Source of the DNA: Nymphalis io
Taxonomy: Eukaryota; Arthropoda; Insecta; Lepidoptera; Nymphalidae
Assembly: GCF_905147045.1 (NCBI RefSeq)
Contig: NC_065913.1
Coordinates: 360,001 to 424,000, forward strand
Length of the DNA: 64,000 nucleotides
Direction: 5' to 3'
Part shown: one piece after another, positions 10,804-22,203 of the stretch
How positions within the stretch are numbered: position 1 is the stretch's first letter
Layout: every line of letters starts with the position of its first letter
Translations under genes and position numbers: made by a program
The notes under the pieces: generated by a model
Told to the model about the DNA's origin: nothing
Databases searched by the model: none
Seen by the model: only the letters and a program-made list of their open reading frames with translations

Positions 10804-10883
10804 GCGGATGTTTAACATCCTCCCACCATAAAGATGTTTAACATATTAACATGGTGGGAGGATGTTTAACATCCTCCCACCAT
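10804..10883. repeat. palindromic block with 16-bp perfect arms
   Basis: The 33-nt palindrome at 10851-10883 has arms ATGGTGGGAGGATGTT and the exact complement around a single T. A near-complete half copy lies at 10805-10829. It marks the junction between the LINE leader and a truncated BEL/Pao element. Confidence 0.85.
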
Positions 10884-10909
10884 TTGATTTTAAAGATTTT
10901 TCTAATTTT

Positions 10910-12343
10910 ACAAAATTACAAAGAGTATTCACATATTTTTTACGATTTTTACATAATTCTAAACAATCAAATAGACAAAATAAATTATCTAGATTTTTAT
11001 CTGTTGACGAGCTGCAAAATTCTTTTCACTTGATTTGTCGAATTGTACAAAAACAATCCTTTCCTATTGAATACAAAAAAAATGCTTTCAAATTCACCAT
11101 TGCAATCAAAATCAAAATTATTAAATTTATCTCCATTTTTTGACAGCACTACTCAATTAATTAGAGTTGGTGGAAGGTTAGATAATTCGGATTATTCTTA
11201 CAACAAAAAACATCCAATACTTTTGGATTCCGGTTACTATGTAACAAAACTTTATTTTTTACGCGAACACTTACAAAACTTACACGGCTACACGCAGCTA
11301 CTATTAGCAACTGTTAGGCAGATATGGCTTATCAATGGTAGGAATCTTGCCAGGCGAGTCGTAAGGCATTGCGCTACTTGTGTGCGTGTTCGTGGTGAAA
11401 CCTTACATCCTAAAATGGGTAATTTACCTACCATACGCATATCAGTTGATTTTCCCTTTAAATCGATCGGGATCGATATGGCTGGACCATTTTCTATCTT
11501 AAATAAAAAGGGACGTGGTGCTCAATTATCAAAATGCAACTTATGCCTGCATTCATTTGTTTACGTTTTAAATGCGTTCATTTAGAACCAGTTAGTGACT
11601 TAAGTAAAGACGCATTCATAATGACACTCCGTCGGTTCTTTGCTCGCCGCGGCCGGCCTACTGAGATATATTCGGACAATGGTCGAAATTTTACTGCTGC
11701 TGCTAAAGAAATCGAAATTTTCCTAAAAGAAAATACTCCATTTTTTTCTGAATTTGCGTCAGAAGGAATAAAATTTTCATTCATACCGGCCTATACTCCT
11801 CACTTTGGTGGAATTTGGGAGGCTGGGATTAAATCTGCTAAACATCACATTAAAAGAGTCATGGGAAATACTCATCTCACATTTGAGGAACTTTGTTCGT
11901 TATTCGCACAAGTAGAGGCAGTACTGAATAGTCGCCCCTTGTGCCCAATGTCATCATCCCCTGATGATTTCCTTTCCTTGTCCCCAGGGCATTTCATAAT
12001 TGGCAGACCGTTGAACGCGCTACCATCCCAATGTCAAGACGACTGCAAGGCTACTCCGCGGCAACGATATGCCCGCCTTGAACAAATAAGGCGTGATTTT
12101 TGGAACCGCTGGCAGAAAGAGTATATATCGGAACTGCAACTTCGGACTAAATGGAAGTCTAATACAACGAAGCTTAATATCGGAGATCTTGTCCTGCTTC
12201 AAGAAGAGAACGTGCCACCACTGAACTGTTGTCTCGGACGTGTGGCCAGACTGTTCACTGGATCGGACACGGCAAGAGGCTGCGTACGTCGATCACCCGT
12301 TCGCTTATGTCCTCTGCCAAAAACTGAAAATTTCCTCGGTTGA
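10910..12343 (+). pseudogene. BEL/Pao integrase remnant
   Basis: Several plus frames cover a BEL/Pao integrase. The N-terminal HHCC region includes REHLQNLHGYTQLLLA and RHCATCVRVRGE (about 11255-11400). The catalytic core shows DMAGPF, then IYSDNGRNFTAA, then GGIWEAGIKSAKHHIKRV (D, D, E triad). The C-terminal part has NIGDLVLLQEENVPPLNC and an R-V-x-R-L-F segment. A frameshift at about 11535-11585 breaks the core after RGAQLSK. The enzyme inserts the cDNA into the genome. The N-terminal 100 codons are degraded and AT-rich. Inactive. Confidence 0.8.
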
Positions 12344-12365
12344 AGACTTCAACGGGGGGAGGATA

Positions 12366-12635
12366 TGTTCACGCATCATGCCCAGATAACGAAAAAAAAA
12401 TATTTATCAATAAAATTAACATTTTATTAACTAATAGTTATTGCCAGTACAAAAAGATTAAATTATTATAATTAAATACGTATGGCGACATTGTACATTT
12501 TTTCTGACACACTACTCTCGCGTCTCATCCGTTATTGTTTTAAATTGTTACATGTATGTTGTACGAAATAAAAACTTATACTAAATTGCAAGTAAAGAGT
12601 TTCACTAAAGAAATTCCATTTCTTGTGCGTAAACA
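12366..12635 (+). repeat. 3' LTR of truncated BEL/Pao element
   Basis: It starts with TGTTCACGCATC right after the purine tract and ends with GCGTAAACA. Its last ~160 bp recur at 13937-14097. Confidence 0.75.
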
Positions 12636-13075
12636 ATAAGTAATCTTATTTCTAGAGTAAATAAGTTTGTATATGCTCTTCGCAAGCTACAACGTACTGT
12701 TGGCAAAGATGCTGCTCTCACTGCATATAATGGATATGTTGTTTCTTTATTTAATTGTGGCATAATTTTATGGGTAATTCTACTAATTTTAATAATGCTT
12801 TTATCTATCAGAAAAAGTGTATACGGGCTATTTTTGGAGTTCAACCTTTAGATTAATGTAGACCGATTTTTAAAGTTAATAAAATCTTGACACTAGCCGA
12901 ATTGTTTATAATTGATGTAGTCATGTTTGTAAAAAAAATTCCACATTTATTCGAAAAAGCAGGTGATAGAAGTAGGCTTGGATACCACCTTGCCACCGTG
13001 CTCTCTTTCAAAAAAAATCCTACATAATGTGCATCAAAATATTTAATAATATACCAAAAAGCTTTAGTTACCATT
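12636..13075 (+). pseudogene. LINE reverse-transcriptase C-terminal remnant
   Basis: The plus reading gives RVNKFVYALRKLQRTVGKDA, then QKKCIRAIFGVQPLD, a stop, then PIFKVNKILTLAELF. This resembles the region after the RT fingers in jockey/CR1-type LINEs. It begins exactly at the LTR edge, so the BEL element probably inserted into this older LINE. Confidence 0.6.
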
Positions 13076-13366
13076 AAGATTACTAAGGTCTAAACTTAAG
13101 AAAAATGTTTAAGAGATAAAAATTTTTACTTTGTAAATAAAATTTAAAAATTCAAGAATGTATTGAAGGAATGAATAATTAATGAATTTGATGATTCATT
13201 CAACTTTAATAAATGGATAATTTCGGATAATATATTTTTTTTTAAGTTTGAATTATCAACGTTTACAAAAACTTTATCCCAAGAGTATGGTTAACAAGTG
13301 ATGCTCTCGGTATAATCTACATTTCGAACCAGTTTTTAACCAAGTCGATTTGACGGTTAAGGGTGT

Positions 13367-13585
13367 TTATTGCATTGTTCATGTACTAAAAATATATAAC
13401 GTATTATGCCTAATGTACCAAAGTTTATAATGCATTATTCCCTATGTGAAAAAAGTCTTAAGACATTAGTCCTTATGTACCAAAGTTTATAATGTATTAG
13501 TCCTTATACATAAAAAGTACATAAGGCATTGTTTTTTATGTACTAAAAATATATAAAAGATTATGCCTTAGGGTTAAAAGTTTAT
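13367..13585. repeat. left arm of an inverted repeat of degenerate ATGTAC-rich units
   Basis: It contains several diverged units of the form CATTAGTCCTTATGTAC-AAA. Positions about 13440-13572 are the reverse complement of 14101-14235 with scattered mismatches. Confidence 0.7.
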
Positions 13586-13641
13586 AATAATAATAATAAA
13601 CTTATTTATTCTCTCCCACAGACAATAATGTTTATATTTTT

Positions 13642-13646
<5 letters not shown>

Positions 13647-13674
<28 letters not shown>
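13647..13674. repeat. (TA)n microsatellite
   Basis: Perfect TA dinucleotide run beside the LINE fragment. Confidence 0.9.
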
Positions 13675-13678
<4 letters not shown>

Positions 13679-13689
13679 CAGTTATATGT

Positions 13690-13930
13690 GGGAGTCAGGA
13701 GTCCTACTAAGGTATTATATAAAGTTTTCTGACGGCCAGAACATTTGCGTTTTATTAGAGCCACCCCATGTAGTTATACAGTAAGCTATTAAATATTGAC
13801 ATAATGATATATAAACAGTCTTGATGAGGGTCCAGTCAGCGATATGTTTTATATTTTTGAAAAGATATGTAAATTTTCTGAGTTTTTGACTTAATTGTCT
13901 TAGATGCCCTTTAAAATTAAGATTTTTGAT
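13690..13930 (-). pseudogene. LINE C-terminal fragment
   Basis: The minus reading gives KGHLRQLSQKLRKFTYLF, TLIKTVYISLCQYLIAYCI and TTWGG. This is the conserved post-RT segment of jockey/CR1-like elements. It is degraded and lies between the two arms of the inverted repeat. Confidence 0.55.
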
Positions 13931-13936
13931 ACAAAA

Positions 13937-14097
13937 ATTTTAATTATTATCATTAATTACGTATGGCGACATTTTACATTTTTTCTGACACATCGAAACA
14001 TTTCTGACACTCGAGTCTCATCCGTTATTGTTTAAATTGTTACCTGTATGTTGTACGAAGTTTCGCTAAAGAAATTCCATTTCTTGAGCGTAAACAC
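13937..14097 (+). repeat. partial BEL/Pao LTR (second copy)
   Basis: It matches the second half of the LTR at 12366-12635 (from AATTACGTATGGCGACATT to GAGCGTAAACA), with a small internal duplication around TTTCTGACAC. The first part of the LTR is missing. Confidence 0.75.
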
Positions 14098-14098
14098 C

Positions 14099-14235
14099 AG
14101 GCATAATCTGTTATATAATTTTAGTACATGAACAATATTGCCTTATGTACTTTTTATGTATCGGGACTAATGCATTATTTACTTTTTGTACAAAAGGAAA
14201 ATCTTAAGACATTGGTCCTTATGTACAAAAAAAAT
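14099..14235. repeat. right arm of inverted repeat
   Basis: Pairs with about 13440-13572. Confidence 0.7.
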
Positions 14236-14515
14236 TTTTTTTTCTGACTCTCGGTGTTATAAGTAACTAAGCGGTGTTTTAATTAACAAAAGAAAAAACC
14301 TATGAGAAACACGTATGTTTTGGAGAAGTTAGATTTAAAGCATAAAAGCTACGCTTCATTTGTAATCACAGTACCAGAAAGTTTATTTTCGTTGTTCATG
14401 GAGGCAAAAAATTGGCCCCCAAATAAGAGATTGAACGAACGGTTTCGTAGGAGAAACACCAGCGATCTACGACAAAATTAAACGTAGGTCAAGTGAGTCT
14501 AGTAAAGATAGCGAG
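14236..14515. other. no gene recognised
   Basis: Mixed sequence leading into LINE-derived coding remnants. No conserved frame is visible. Confidence 0.35.
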
Positions 14516-15205
14516 TGCTTAGTGTTATATTATCAAAACGTACGTGGACTACGCACAAAGTTGCACCAACTAGCTGCCGAAATTAGTGCTTCGCAGATTG
14601 ATGTATTTTTATTAACTGAGACATGGCTAACGTCGGGCATTGAATCGAAGAGGTTGATTCTTTGGATATCTCGAAGGCCTTCGACAGGGTCTGGCATGAT
14701 GGCCTTATCAGCAAGCTTCCTGCATATGGCCTCCTTGCTAGCCTTTGTGCGTGGATTTGAGACTTCCTGAGGAACCGATAGTTACGAGTGGTGATTGATG
14801 GCCACTCGTCGGATCAAATGGCTATAAATGCTGGTGTTCCCCAGGAGTCAGTAATCTCGGCGATCCTATTTCTGCTGCACATCAATGATCTGCTGATGCC
14901 CGGTATCCATGGGTACGCAGATGACTGCACAGTTGTCGATAGCTACAGGTCCAACTTGCGAGCTAGTGAGGCCCTAATTCAGGCTCAGAGAGAGGCCATG
15001 GTTGAGCGCCTGAGCGTGACCCTTAAGGCCGTGTCCGATTGGGGCGATGCCAATTTGGTCATGTTCAATGCAACCAAGACGCAGGCGTGTTTGTTTTCCA
15101 CCAAAAAGAGGGAATTTCAGCTACCTTCCTGTTTCTGAAATGTGTCTGTACCTATAACTGACCATCTTGACCTTCTTGGCATTACTCTCACGTCGACTCT
15201 AAATT
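14516..15205 (+). pseudogene. jockey-type LINE remnant with internal deletion
   Basis: The start of an endonuclease domain (YYQNVRGLRTKLHQLAAEI, VFLLTETWLTSGIES) is fused directly to the middle of an RT domain. The RT part reads DISKAFDRVWHD-type in another frame, then INAGVPQESVISAILFLLHI and the active-site GYADDCTVVDSY. Roughly 400 codons are deleted at about 14650. Stops (for example near 14760) and frameshifts are present. Confidence 0.8.
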
Positions 15206-15445
15206 CTAATATAAATACCTTAATAACATTAAAACTTTAAAAAAATTTAAATAAATTATGGTTGATTTTCGACCACTGCGCGATCACTAGTAACTATAAA
15301 TACACAAAAATGTCGATTTCGTGACAAGCGTTCGAATTATATTATAATAGTTATTATCATAATTGCTGAGTGTAGCAGTAAAATTAAACTTCTTCTTATT
15401 GTAGAACAGTAGAAACGGTGGAATATGGTGGAATCCGTGCAATGA
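15206..15445. other. no gene recognised
   Basis: AT-rich DNA between a LINE remnant and an interspersed repeat. Confidence 0.35.
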
Positions 15446-15985
15446 TTTATTAAAAAACGGAACCTGTATATATACAAAAAAGTGAAGTAAAAATTAACCA
15501 ATCAGAATACAAGAAAAATGTAGAAAGTTGTAAAAATGTAAAAATAATATCAAGTGCGCGCGTCTACATTAAAATTAGGGATTTCGATTGGCGCGTTAAA
15601 ACCTGTTTTGCGTCTTACTCCCGCGCTTAATTCCACACTATCGTGATGCGCTGATTCTACAAATACTCGTTTTACCGCGTCGTCGCGTTCAGTCAGTTCG
15701 ACCGGGGCGTGGAATGAAGACGTGTTTCAACAAATCAGCAAGTTGTGTTGTTTTCGTTGAACTGAAACAAATTGAAGCGAAGATTATTATATGAAGATAA
15801 TAAATATAAAAAGAGTTCTTTTAAGAGCTTGACATTACGTCATACTACGTCATTGCATGCTGCTTCTTGTTTCAAATAAATAGTTCTTTTCAGAGCTATT
15901 CATTGTTTCAAACGATGGCGTCATATAATGAGGCATGCGTGGCGTGTGTATTATTGTTGCTATGCGTACTGCTACATTAGTATTA
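15446..15985 (+). repeat. ~0.53-kb interspersed repeat, LTR-like, copy 1
   Basis: It matches 54398-54905 in inverted orientation over its whole length. Shared blocks include GATTGGCGCGT, GTCTTACTCCCGCGCTTAAT, GATTCTACAAATACTCGTT and GCTATGCGTACTGCTACA. A TATAAAAA-like motif, an AATAAA and an end in CTACA fit a solo LTR. No TG start or target duplication could be fixed. Confidence 0.7.
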
Positions 15986-15994
15986 ATAGAGCCA

Positions 15995-16052
15995 ATGAAA
16001 AATTGACTACAAATCAAAGTGGTATTACTTTGATTTGTAGTCAATTTTTCAT
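15995..16052. repeat. perfect 26-bp inverted repeat with 6-nt loop
   Basis: The arms 15995-16020 and 16027-16052 are exactly complementary, separated by GGTATT. It could form a cruciform or hairpin. Confidence 0.95.
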
Positions 16053-16153
16053 GTATAGTATTATACGATCTGTGGTAATACTCACAATGAAGATGCTGTA
16101 CATTCAATAATTATATTTTTAATGTATTTATTTTTTAATTTTATTTTCATGTA

Positions 16154-16277
16154 TGATGGTTATAAGACTTGATTAGGACTGTAATTAATTTCATTATATT
16201 TTTTAATTTGAATAAAACACCCGTTTACTGTCACTGGTTTATTGCGACTAACTTAAAACATAGTTTACGTCCGAACA
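16154..16277 (-). repeat. 3' LTR of outer BEL/Pao element
   Basis: 124 bp, flanked by ATGTA. It pairs with 32905-33028. Confidence 0.88.
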
Positions 16278-17475
16278 TACCGCCCACTAAAGGACAATAG
16301 TCCTTTAAATCACGGAATACGTAACAAAAATATTGTAAATTTACATATATAAAGAAATGCAAAGATTTAAATCTGAAGTTTACTACAATAAGGAAATTGT
16401 GTACCAAAATTGATCTAACAATTCAATGTGCTCAACAGCAATAAACTAAACAATGTTATGTAATACTTTTACAATTTTACACTTTTAATTTTTTATCTAT
16501 ACGATGTATTATTTATATAATGTTAATTGAATCCTTTAACTAGAATTGCTATTATTAAATTAAAACTTATGAACTAAATTAACAATTTCAATGTGACAGT
16601 ATGAATCAAACAATATAATTCGTAACCACTTAGTTTCTTTTTTTTTAGCAAATAAATGGCAAATAACAAAGTTTTGATTTTGATCGTTTAATTATATCAT
16701 TCCCACATTTCACACTATATACTCTTGTAACATGGTCTAAACCAGGATGTTTAGCCACGACCAAGTGACCACTTGCCTGGTGGTAACTGTTCATCCTTCA
16801 ATAGTACAATATCCCCTAACTCAAATTCTTTAATGCGCTTTAGCCACTTGGGACGTTCTTGCAACCTAGATAAATACTCAGTTTGCCATTGATTCCAAAA
16901 ATCTCTAACTAATCTTTGCACATATTGCCTATGATAATGTACTTAAACTAAAATCACGCAGATCTGGACACGGTGTCGTGATAGGTGCTTCACCAATTAA
17001 AAAATGTCCAGGTGTAAGTATTTTAAATTCAGTATCGGTGGTATCTATTGGTGTCAGCGGTCGTGAATTTAAGCATGCCTCGATTTGGCAAAGGTTGGTC
17101 GTCATTTCTTCGAATGTAAGTCCAGTGGTCAAAATACGCCTCAAGTGATACTTTACTGACTTTACGCCGGCCTCCCAGAGACCCCCAAAATTAGGGCTGT
17201 ATGGTGGGATAAAGTGCCATTGTGTTCCTTCAAAAGTTAAATTTTCCTTTAAATGAGTCTGTAATTCAAGTTTAGCTTCCTTCCATGCCTCTGTGAGCTG
17301 TTTATTTGCTCCGACGAAATTCCGCCCTTGATCATTCCATATATGAGCACACCTTCCCCTGCGTGCAACAAATCTGTGGAAGGCCCCAATAAATGACTGA
17401 GACGACATGTCGCCAACCAATTCTAGATGTATGGCCTTAGTGGCCATGCAAATGAAAATAGCGATGTAAGCCTTG

Positions 17476-17828
17476 TTCTTTTTTTTTTTTTTTTATATCA
17501 CCGGGAGGGCAAATGACTCTACTCCACCTGATGGTAAGTGGTAGTAGAGTCCAAACGCGACGACGGCCAGTACAGACGGGAAAAACGTTCTGCACTAGCC
17601 GCCTTCGCCTTGCCGGCCCGCAAGATGCCTCTTCACGCCTCGTTTGAAGGAACCCGGGTTGTAAGAGGAGGGGAATACGTGAGCTGGTAAGGAATTCCAT
17701 TTTTTGGAAGTGCGACAAAGAAAGGAGTTGCCAAATTTCTTTGTTCGCGATGGAATTGATGTCACAGTTAGGCGGTGACATCGAGAACCAGCTCGCGTGG
17801 ACTTAAGAAGGAAGGGGGAAGCAGGAAT
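17476..17828 (-). mobile_element. LINE 3' end inserted in BEL/Pao integrase
   Basis: It is 5'-truncated and ends in a poly-A tail on the minus strand (T-run at 17480-17494). The minus frame reads SRCHRLTVTSIPSRTKKFGN-like and SFLCRTSKKWNSLPAHV-like segments, typical of the last ORF2 residues of a lepidopteran LINE. These are followed by the 3' UTR motif CCACTTACCATCAGGTGG. It splits the outer integrase between its core and its N-terminal part. Confidence 0.75.
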
Positions 17829-18093
17829 TAGAGAGAATAATTCCTCAGAGCACTCGCCGTGATACAGTCGATAGAAACCGACCTTGCTCCCCTCCCCTTT
17901 GTCATTAAAACTTGCAAAGGACCGGCAAAGTCAACTCCAGAATGGAGGAATGGACGTGCGGGAGTAATGCGTGTCTTAGGTAAGTCCCCCATAATTTGTG
18001 TTTTTATTGCAGCCTTATGTCTTGTACAAATGATACATCCATGTATAAACGCCTTTACTGCATTCATAGCACCGATAATCCAATACTTTGACC

Positions 18094-18376
18094 TTTTTTT
18101 TTATAGAATAGGAAGGTGGACGAGCATATGGGCCACCTGATGGTAAGTGGTCACCATACGCCCTTAGACATTGGCATTGTAAGAAATGTCAACCATCGCT
18201 TATAGCCAATGCGCCACCAACCTTGGGAACTAAGATTTTATGTCCCTTGTGCCTGTAATTACACTGGCTCACTCACCCTTCAAACCGGAACACAACAATA
18301 TCAAGTATTGCTGTTTTGCGGTAGAATATGAGTGGGTGGTACCTACCCAGACGAGCTTGCACAAAGCCCTACCACC
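18094..18376 (-). mobile_element. SINE family A, copy 2
   Basis: Same sequence as copy 1, with a short deletion near the GAATATGAGTGGG segment. Inserted in the outer BEL/Pao integrase. Confidence 0.85.
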
Positions 18377-18940
18377 TTATATAGCACAGCATTAATTGAA
18401 TCCCGCCATGTAGTGTATTTTTATGTGCATCTGCGATTATTAAATAAACTAATCGACATTTGCTATCAAATACAATAGGATGTTTAAATTCATCTCTTAA
18501 ATCTGAATTTCGTAATCTGCCGCCCACCCTGAGGATATTGCGGTCATCTTGATAAGGGTTAAATGATTTTAATCTACTACTCTTATATACGTATTTCTTA
18601 TTGCTTAATCTATTTATTTCTTTGTTAAAATATATTTTTTGTGATATAATTATGCATGTCTTCACTGATTCTCCTAGTTTTTCAACAGTCATAGGCTTGT
18701 CTAAGTTGTTCCCATTTCTTCTATAATTTAAAAATCTTTTACAGTGTACTATTACTCTTAAAACTTCTTTTAAGGAGATGAAAATTGATTGTTTTCTCGT
18801 TATCTTTAATTTTCAAATTTAATTGTATTTTCTTTCTTTCTAAATGAGTAGGAATAATATTTAATTTTGAAAAGCGTATTTCATTTTCTCGCAGCCATTC
18901 TGGGCCCTTCCACCACAGTTTATTTTTAATTAATTCTGAT

Positions 18941-19233
18941 TTTTTTTTTTATAGAATAGGAAGGCGGACGAGCATATAGGCCACCTGATGGTAAGTGGTC
19001 ACCAACGCTCTTAGACATTGGCATTGTAAGAAATGTCAACCATCGCTTACATATCCAATGCGCCACCAACCTTGGGAACTAAGATTTTATGTCCCTTGTG
19101 CCTGTAATTACACTGGCTCACTCACCCTTCAAACCGGAACACAACAATATCAAGTATTGCTTTTTTGCGGTAGAATATCTGATGAGTGGGTGGTACCTAC
19201 CCAGACGAGCTTGCACAAAGCCCTACCACCAGT
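18941..19233 (-). mobile_element. SINE family A, copy 3
   Basis: Full-length copy with its A-tail on the minus strand. It lies between the RNase H and integrase remnants of the outer BEL/Pao element. Confidence 0.85.
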
Positions 19234-19589
19234 GAGAGTCAAGTCCTCTTGATCCAATGTCAGCTGGGTTGGCCTTTGATTGTTCATGAAACCATTGAGT
19301 GGTACTTAGGTTATCTAATATTTCAACAACTCTTTTGCTTACAAATATCTTCCACTCTAGAGGATCTCCGCAAAGCCATGAAAGAACAACCGACGAATCC
19401 GTCCATGCGAAAACTTTATCTTGTGGTATTCGCATTGATTTCCGTGTCTAAGTTAATATTCTTGCTAATAATACTGCTCCACAAAGCTCATGTCGTGGAA
19501 TTGAAATTGGTTTTACTGGCGCTACCCTTGTTTTAGATGCTATGATTCCTGTTTTAATTTTATTCTTTTTTGTTTTTACTCTATAATAG

Positions 19590-19899
19590 TAAAGGTCGAG
19601 ATGGCCCAATGGTAAGAACGCGTGAATCTTAACCGATGAACGTGGGTTCAAACCCGGGCAAGCACCTCTGAATTTTCATGTGCTTAATTTCTGTTTATAA
19701 TTCATCTCGTGCTTTTCGGTGAAGGAAAACATCGTGAGGAAACCTGCATGTATCTAATTTCATCGAAATTCTGCCACATGTGTATTCCACCAACCCGCAA
19801 TGGAGCAGCGTGGTGGAATAAGCTCCAAACCTTCTCCTCAAAAAGGGAGAGGAGGCCTTAGCCTAGCAGTGGGACATTTACAGGCTGTTACGTACTTAC
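19590..19899 (+). mobile_element. tRNA-derived SINE family B, copy 1
   Basis: The 5' part carries polymerase III promoter boxes: A box around GATGGCCCAATGGTAAGAAC and B box GGGTTCAAACCC. The tail region includes CCAACCCGCAATGGAGCAGC and GGAGAGGAGGCCTTAGCC. It is flanked by a perfect 14-bp target duplication TTACTCTATAATAG (19576-19589 and 19900-19913), showing LINE-type insertion. Confidence 0.9.
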
Positions 19900-22084
19900 T
19901 TACTCTATAATAGACAACAGCACAATAAGCTTTGTTTGAAGCATCGCAAAATCCATGGAGTGTGATATTATCTAATTTTTCATTTTCTGTTTTAATTTAT
20001 TTTTTGATTTTAACTTCATTTACACTATCAAAATCATTTCTTATTCTTATCCATTCTTGTTTAAGTGTATCTCCCACATATTCGTCCCAATCTAATCTTT
20101 GGATCCAAAGTTTCTCTATGAGAATCTTAACTGAAATTATCGCAGCACCCAACCACCCAAGAGGATCAAATAATCGTTGCATGTCTACAAGGATGGTTTT
20201 TTTTGTGATAAGAGTGGGTTGTTGTGGTAATTTAAATTGATACTGAAATGAGTCTGTTGTCATGTTCCAAGTTAATCCTAAGATTTTTATTGTATTTTCA
20301 TCCTCATAATTCTTCTCAGATTCTTCCTTTGGTTTTATACTGTTCAAAAAGTCTTTATTATTTTATGCCCATTTTCGCAATATAAATCCACCTTTACTTA
20401 ATATGTCCCTAATTCCGATACTTAATTCTTTAGCTTCTTGAACTGTAAAACAACCACTTAAACAATCATCTACATAGAAATTTTCTCTGATGACTCTTGC
20501 TGCCTTTGGATAATCCTTACCTTCATCTTCTGCTATTTGCATTAATGTCTTGACCGCCAAGTATGGTGCTGAGGCTGTATCAAATGTCACTTTTAATATG
20601 CGATATTCTTATATATTTCTTCTTCTACATTATTTCTCCATAGAATCCTCTGTAAATCTACATCTTCCTTCTTTACTAATATCATTCTATACATTTTTTC
20701 TATATCTGCCACGAAGCAAATTGGTTTCAAACGCCATCTCATAACAAGACTTTTAAGATCTTCTTGTAACTGAGGTCCTATCATAAGTAAGTCGTTCAAT
20801 GATTTTCCGTTTGAACTTTTACAAGAAGCATCAAATACAATTTTGGGTTTTTGTTGTTTCACTTTCTTCCTTGACGACTGCATGGTGAGGTAAGTATATA
20901 GCTTTCTTATTTCTTTCGTTCTCTAGTACTATTTCCATATGGTTTAGAAGAATATACTCTTCTATAATTCTTTTGTAATCATTTTTAAGTTGTGGATTCT
21001 TTTCTAATCTTCTTTGTTACCATCTGATGTTCTGGTATAATTATTTATGTAAATCTCTTCGCACTTCCTTTCAGCAACTGTAAATTCCCTTTCTTTTGCT
21101 TCTTCTATACACCATAAGTTTCTCAACATATTATCTATCTCTTCTAATGTGTGATGCATTTCTACGATTTTACTCTGCTTTTTTATAATAAATGTTTCCA
21201 AACAAAAGCCACCCCAAGCTAGTTTCTTGAGCCAATGGTGAGCCTTTTTTACACTTAATTAAATTGTTTTTGAAAATTTCCGTGTATACTTCAACCCCGA
21301 GTAGAATATCTACCTTACTAGCAGTATGATAATATGGATCAGCCAAATGAGACCTTCCAAATGTGACTAATATGACTTTGGCTTGATTGATTGGCACGGT
21401 TATTTTGTCGTCACGTGTGATGATAATATATAAGCCCTTACAGAAAGATTGAATTCTAAATCATATCTTGATTCATCATTGCTGATTGAGTGTTAATATC
21501 TCCAACTGTACCACGTGATTGACTGTTGTTGTTGATGAACCTACCCCTGTCACCGTACCATTGATTGCTGTTTTTTTGAGTCGCAATGATTGAACAGCTC
21601 TTTCACTAATGAATGACGCCTGTGATCCTGATTCTATTAACGCCCGTAATATTATTATTTCTCCCGAATAGTTTCTAGCCGGAACCAGTGCAGTTGCTGA
21701 GAGCGCTGTTTTAGGCCCTGATGTTATGTGTGATGCCATTGAATTCGGTAAATTCGGTAAATCACTTACTTCGGTAATACTTAACTTCTAGATTTGTGTG
21801 TAAAGAAGATATTCCGTTTGAATCAGTCTCAGTATGTGACCCAGTCGTTTCATTCCTTTCCTCCTTCTTACAATTACTCTCATGTAGAAGTGAGTGATGA
21901 CGTTTGCCATGAGACCTACATGAACCCTTTTTTTTACAATTAAAAACTGAATGACTTGATGAGAGACAATTATAACATAAACGATTATCCTTAATAAATT
22001 CTCTTCTTTTAATCGAATCTAACTTAACAAAATCTTTACAACTGTACAAATAATGATTTTGATCACAAAAACTACAGCGTGTAG

Positions 22085-22203
22085 TTTTGACAGATTACAT
22101 TACTTGAAAAAGTTACATTACTTGAAATCGTGTGTTGCTGGAGAAGCAAAAAGTGCTATTAAAAACTTTCAAGTCATAGAGAAGAATTATAGTGTAGCTT
22201 ATG
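22085..22203 (+). pseudogene. inverted gag segment of outer BEL/Pao element, left part
   Basis: The plus strand reads LHYLKSCVAGEAKSAIKNF then EKNYSVAY, the BEL/Pao Gag motif that should precede the zinc knuckles on the minus strand. It is interrupted at the TTATG target duplication by the inner BEL/Pao element and resumes at 32140. Confidence 0.75.

Larger units (their letters stand above)
10884..12635 (+). mobile_element. 5'-truncated BEL/Pao LTR retrotransposon
   Basis: It contains the integrase end of pol followed by a polypurine tract (GGGGGGAGGATA) and a complete 3' LTR. Everything upstream of integrase is missing. The left boundary is the palindromic block. Confidence 0.8.
16760..22083 (-). 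pseudogene. pol and partial gag of outer BEL/Pao element
   Basis: Broken minus frames read in BEL/Pao order from high to low coordinate. Zinc knuckles lie at 21762-22083 (CSFCDQNHYLYSCKDF, CYNCLSSSHSVFNC). The aspartic protease region is at 21476-21739 (LRALIESGSQASFIS, with the usual D replaced by E). Reverse transcriptase lies at 20363-20883 (RWRLKPICFVADIEKMYR, then the active-site FYVDDCLSGC). RNase H lies at 19223-20347 (AWTDSSVVLSWL). Integrase lies at 16929-18692 (DAHKNTLHGGIQLMLCYI, GVDFAGPL, IWNDQGRNFVGA, GGLWEAGVKSVKYHLRRI). At least four later insertions and many frame breaks interrupt it. The product would have been a Gag-Pol polyprotein. Confidence 0.82.

Noticed and set aside
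19223..22049. Separate small genes for each minus frame at 19-22 kb
   Set aside because: They read in order as pieces of one decayed BEL/Pao polyprotein between matched LTRs.
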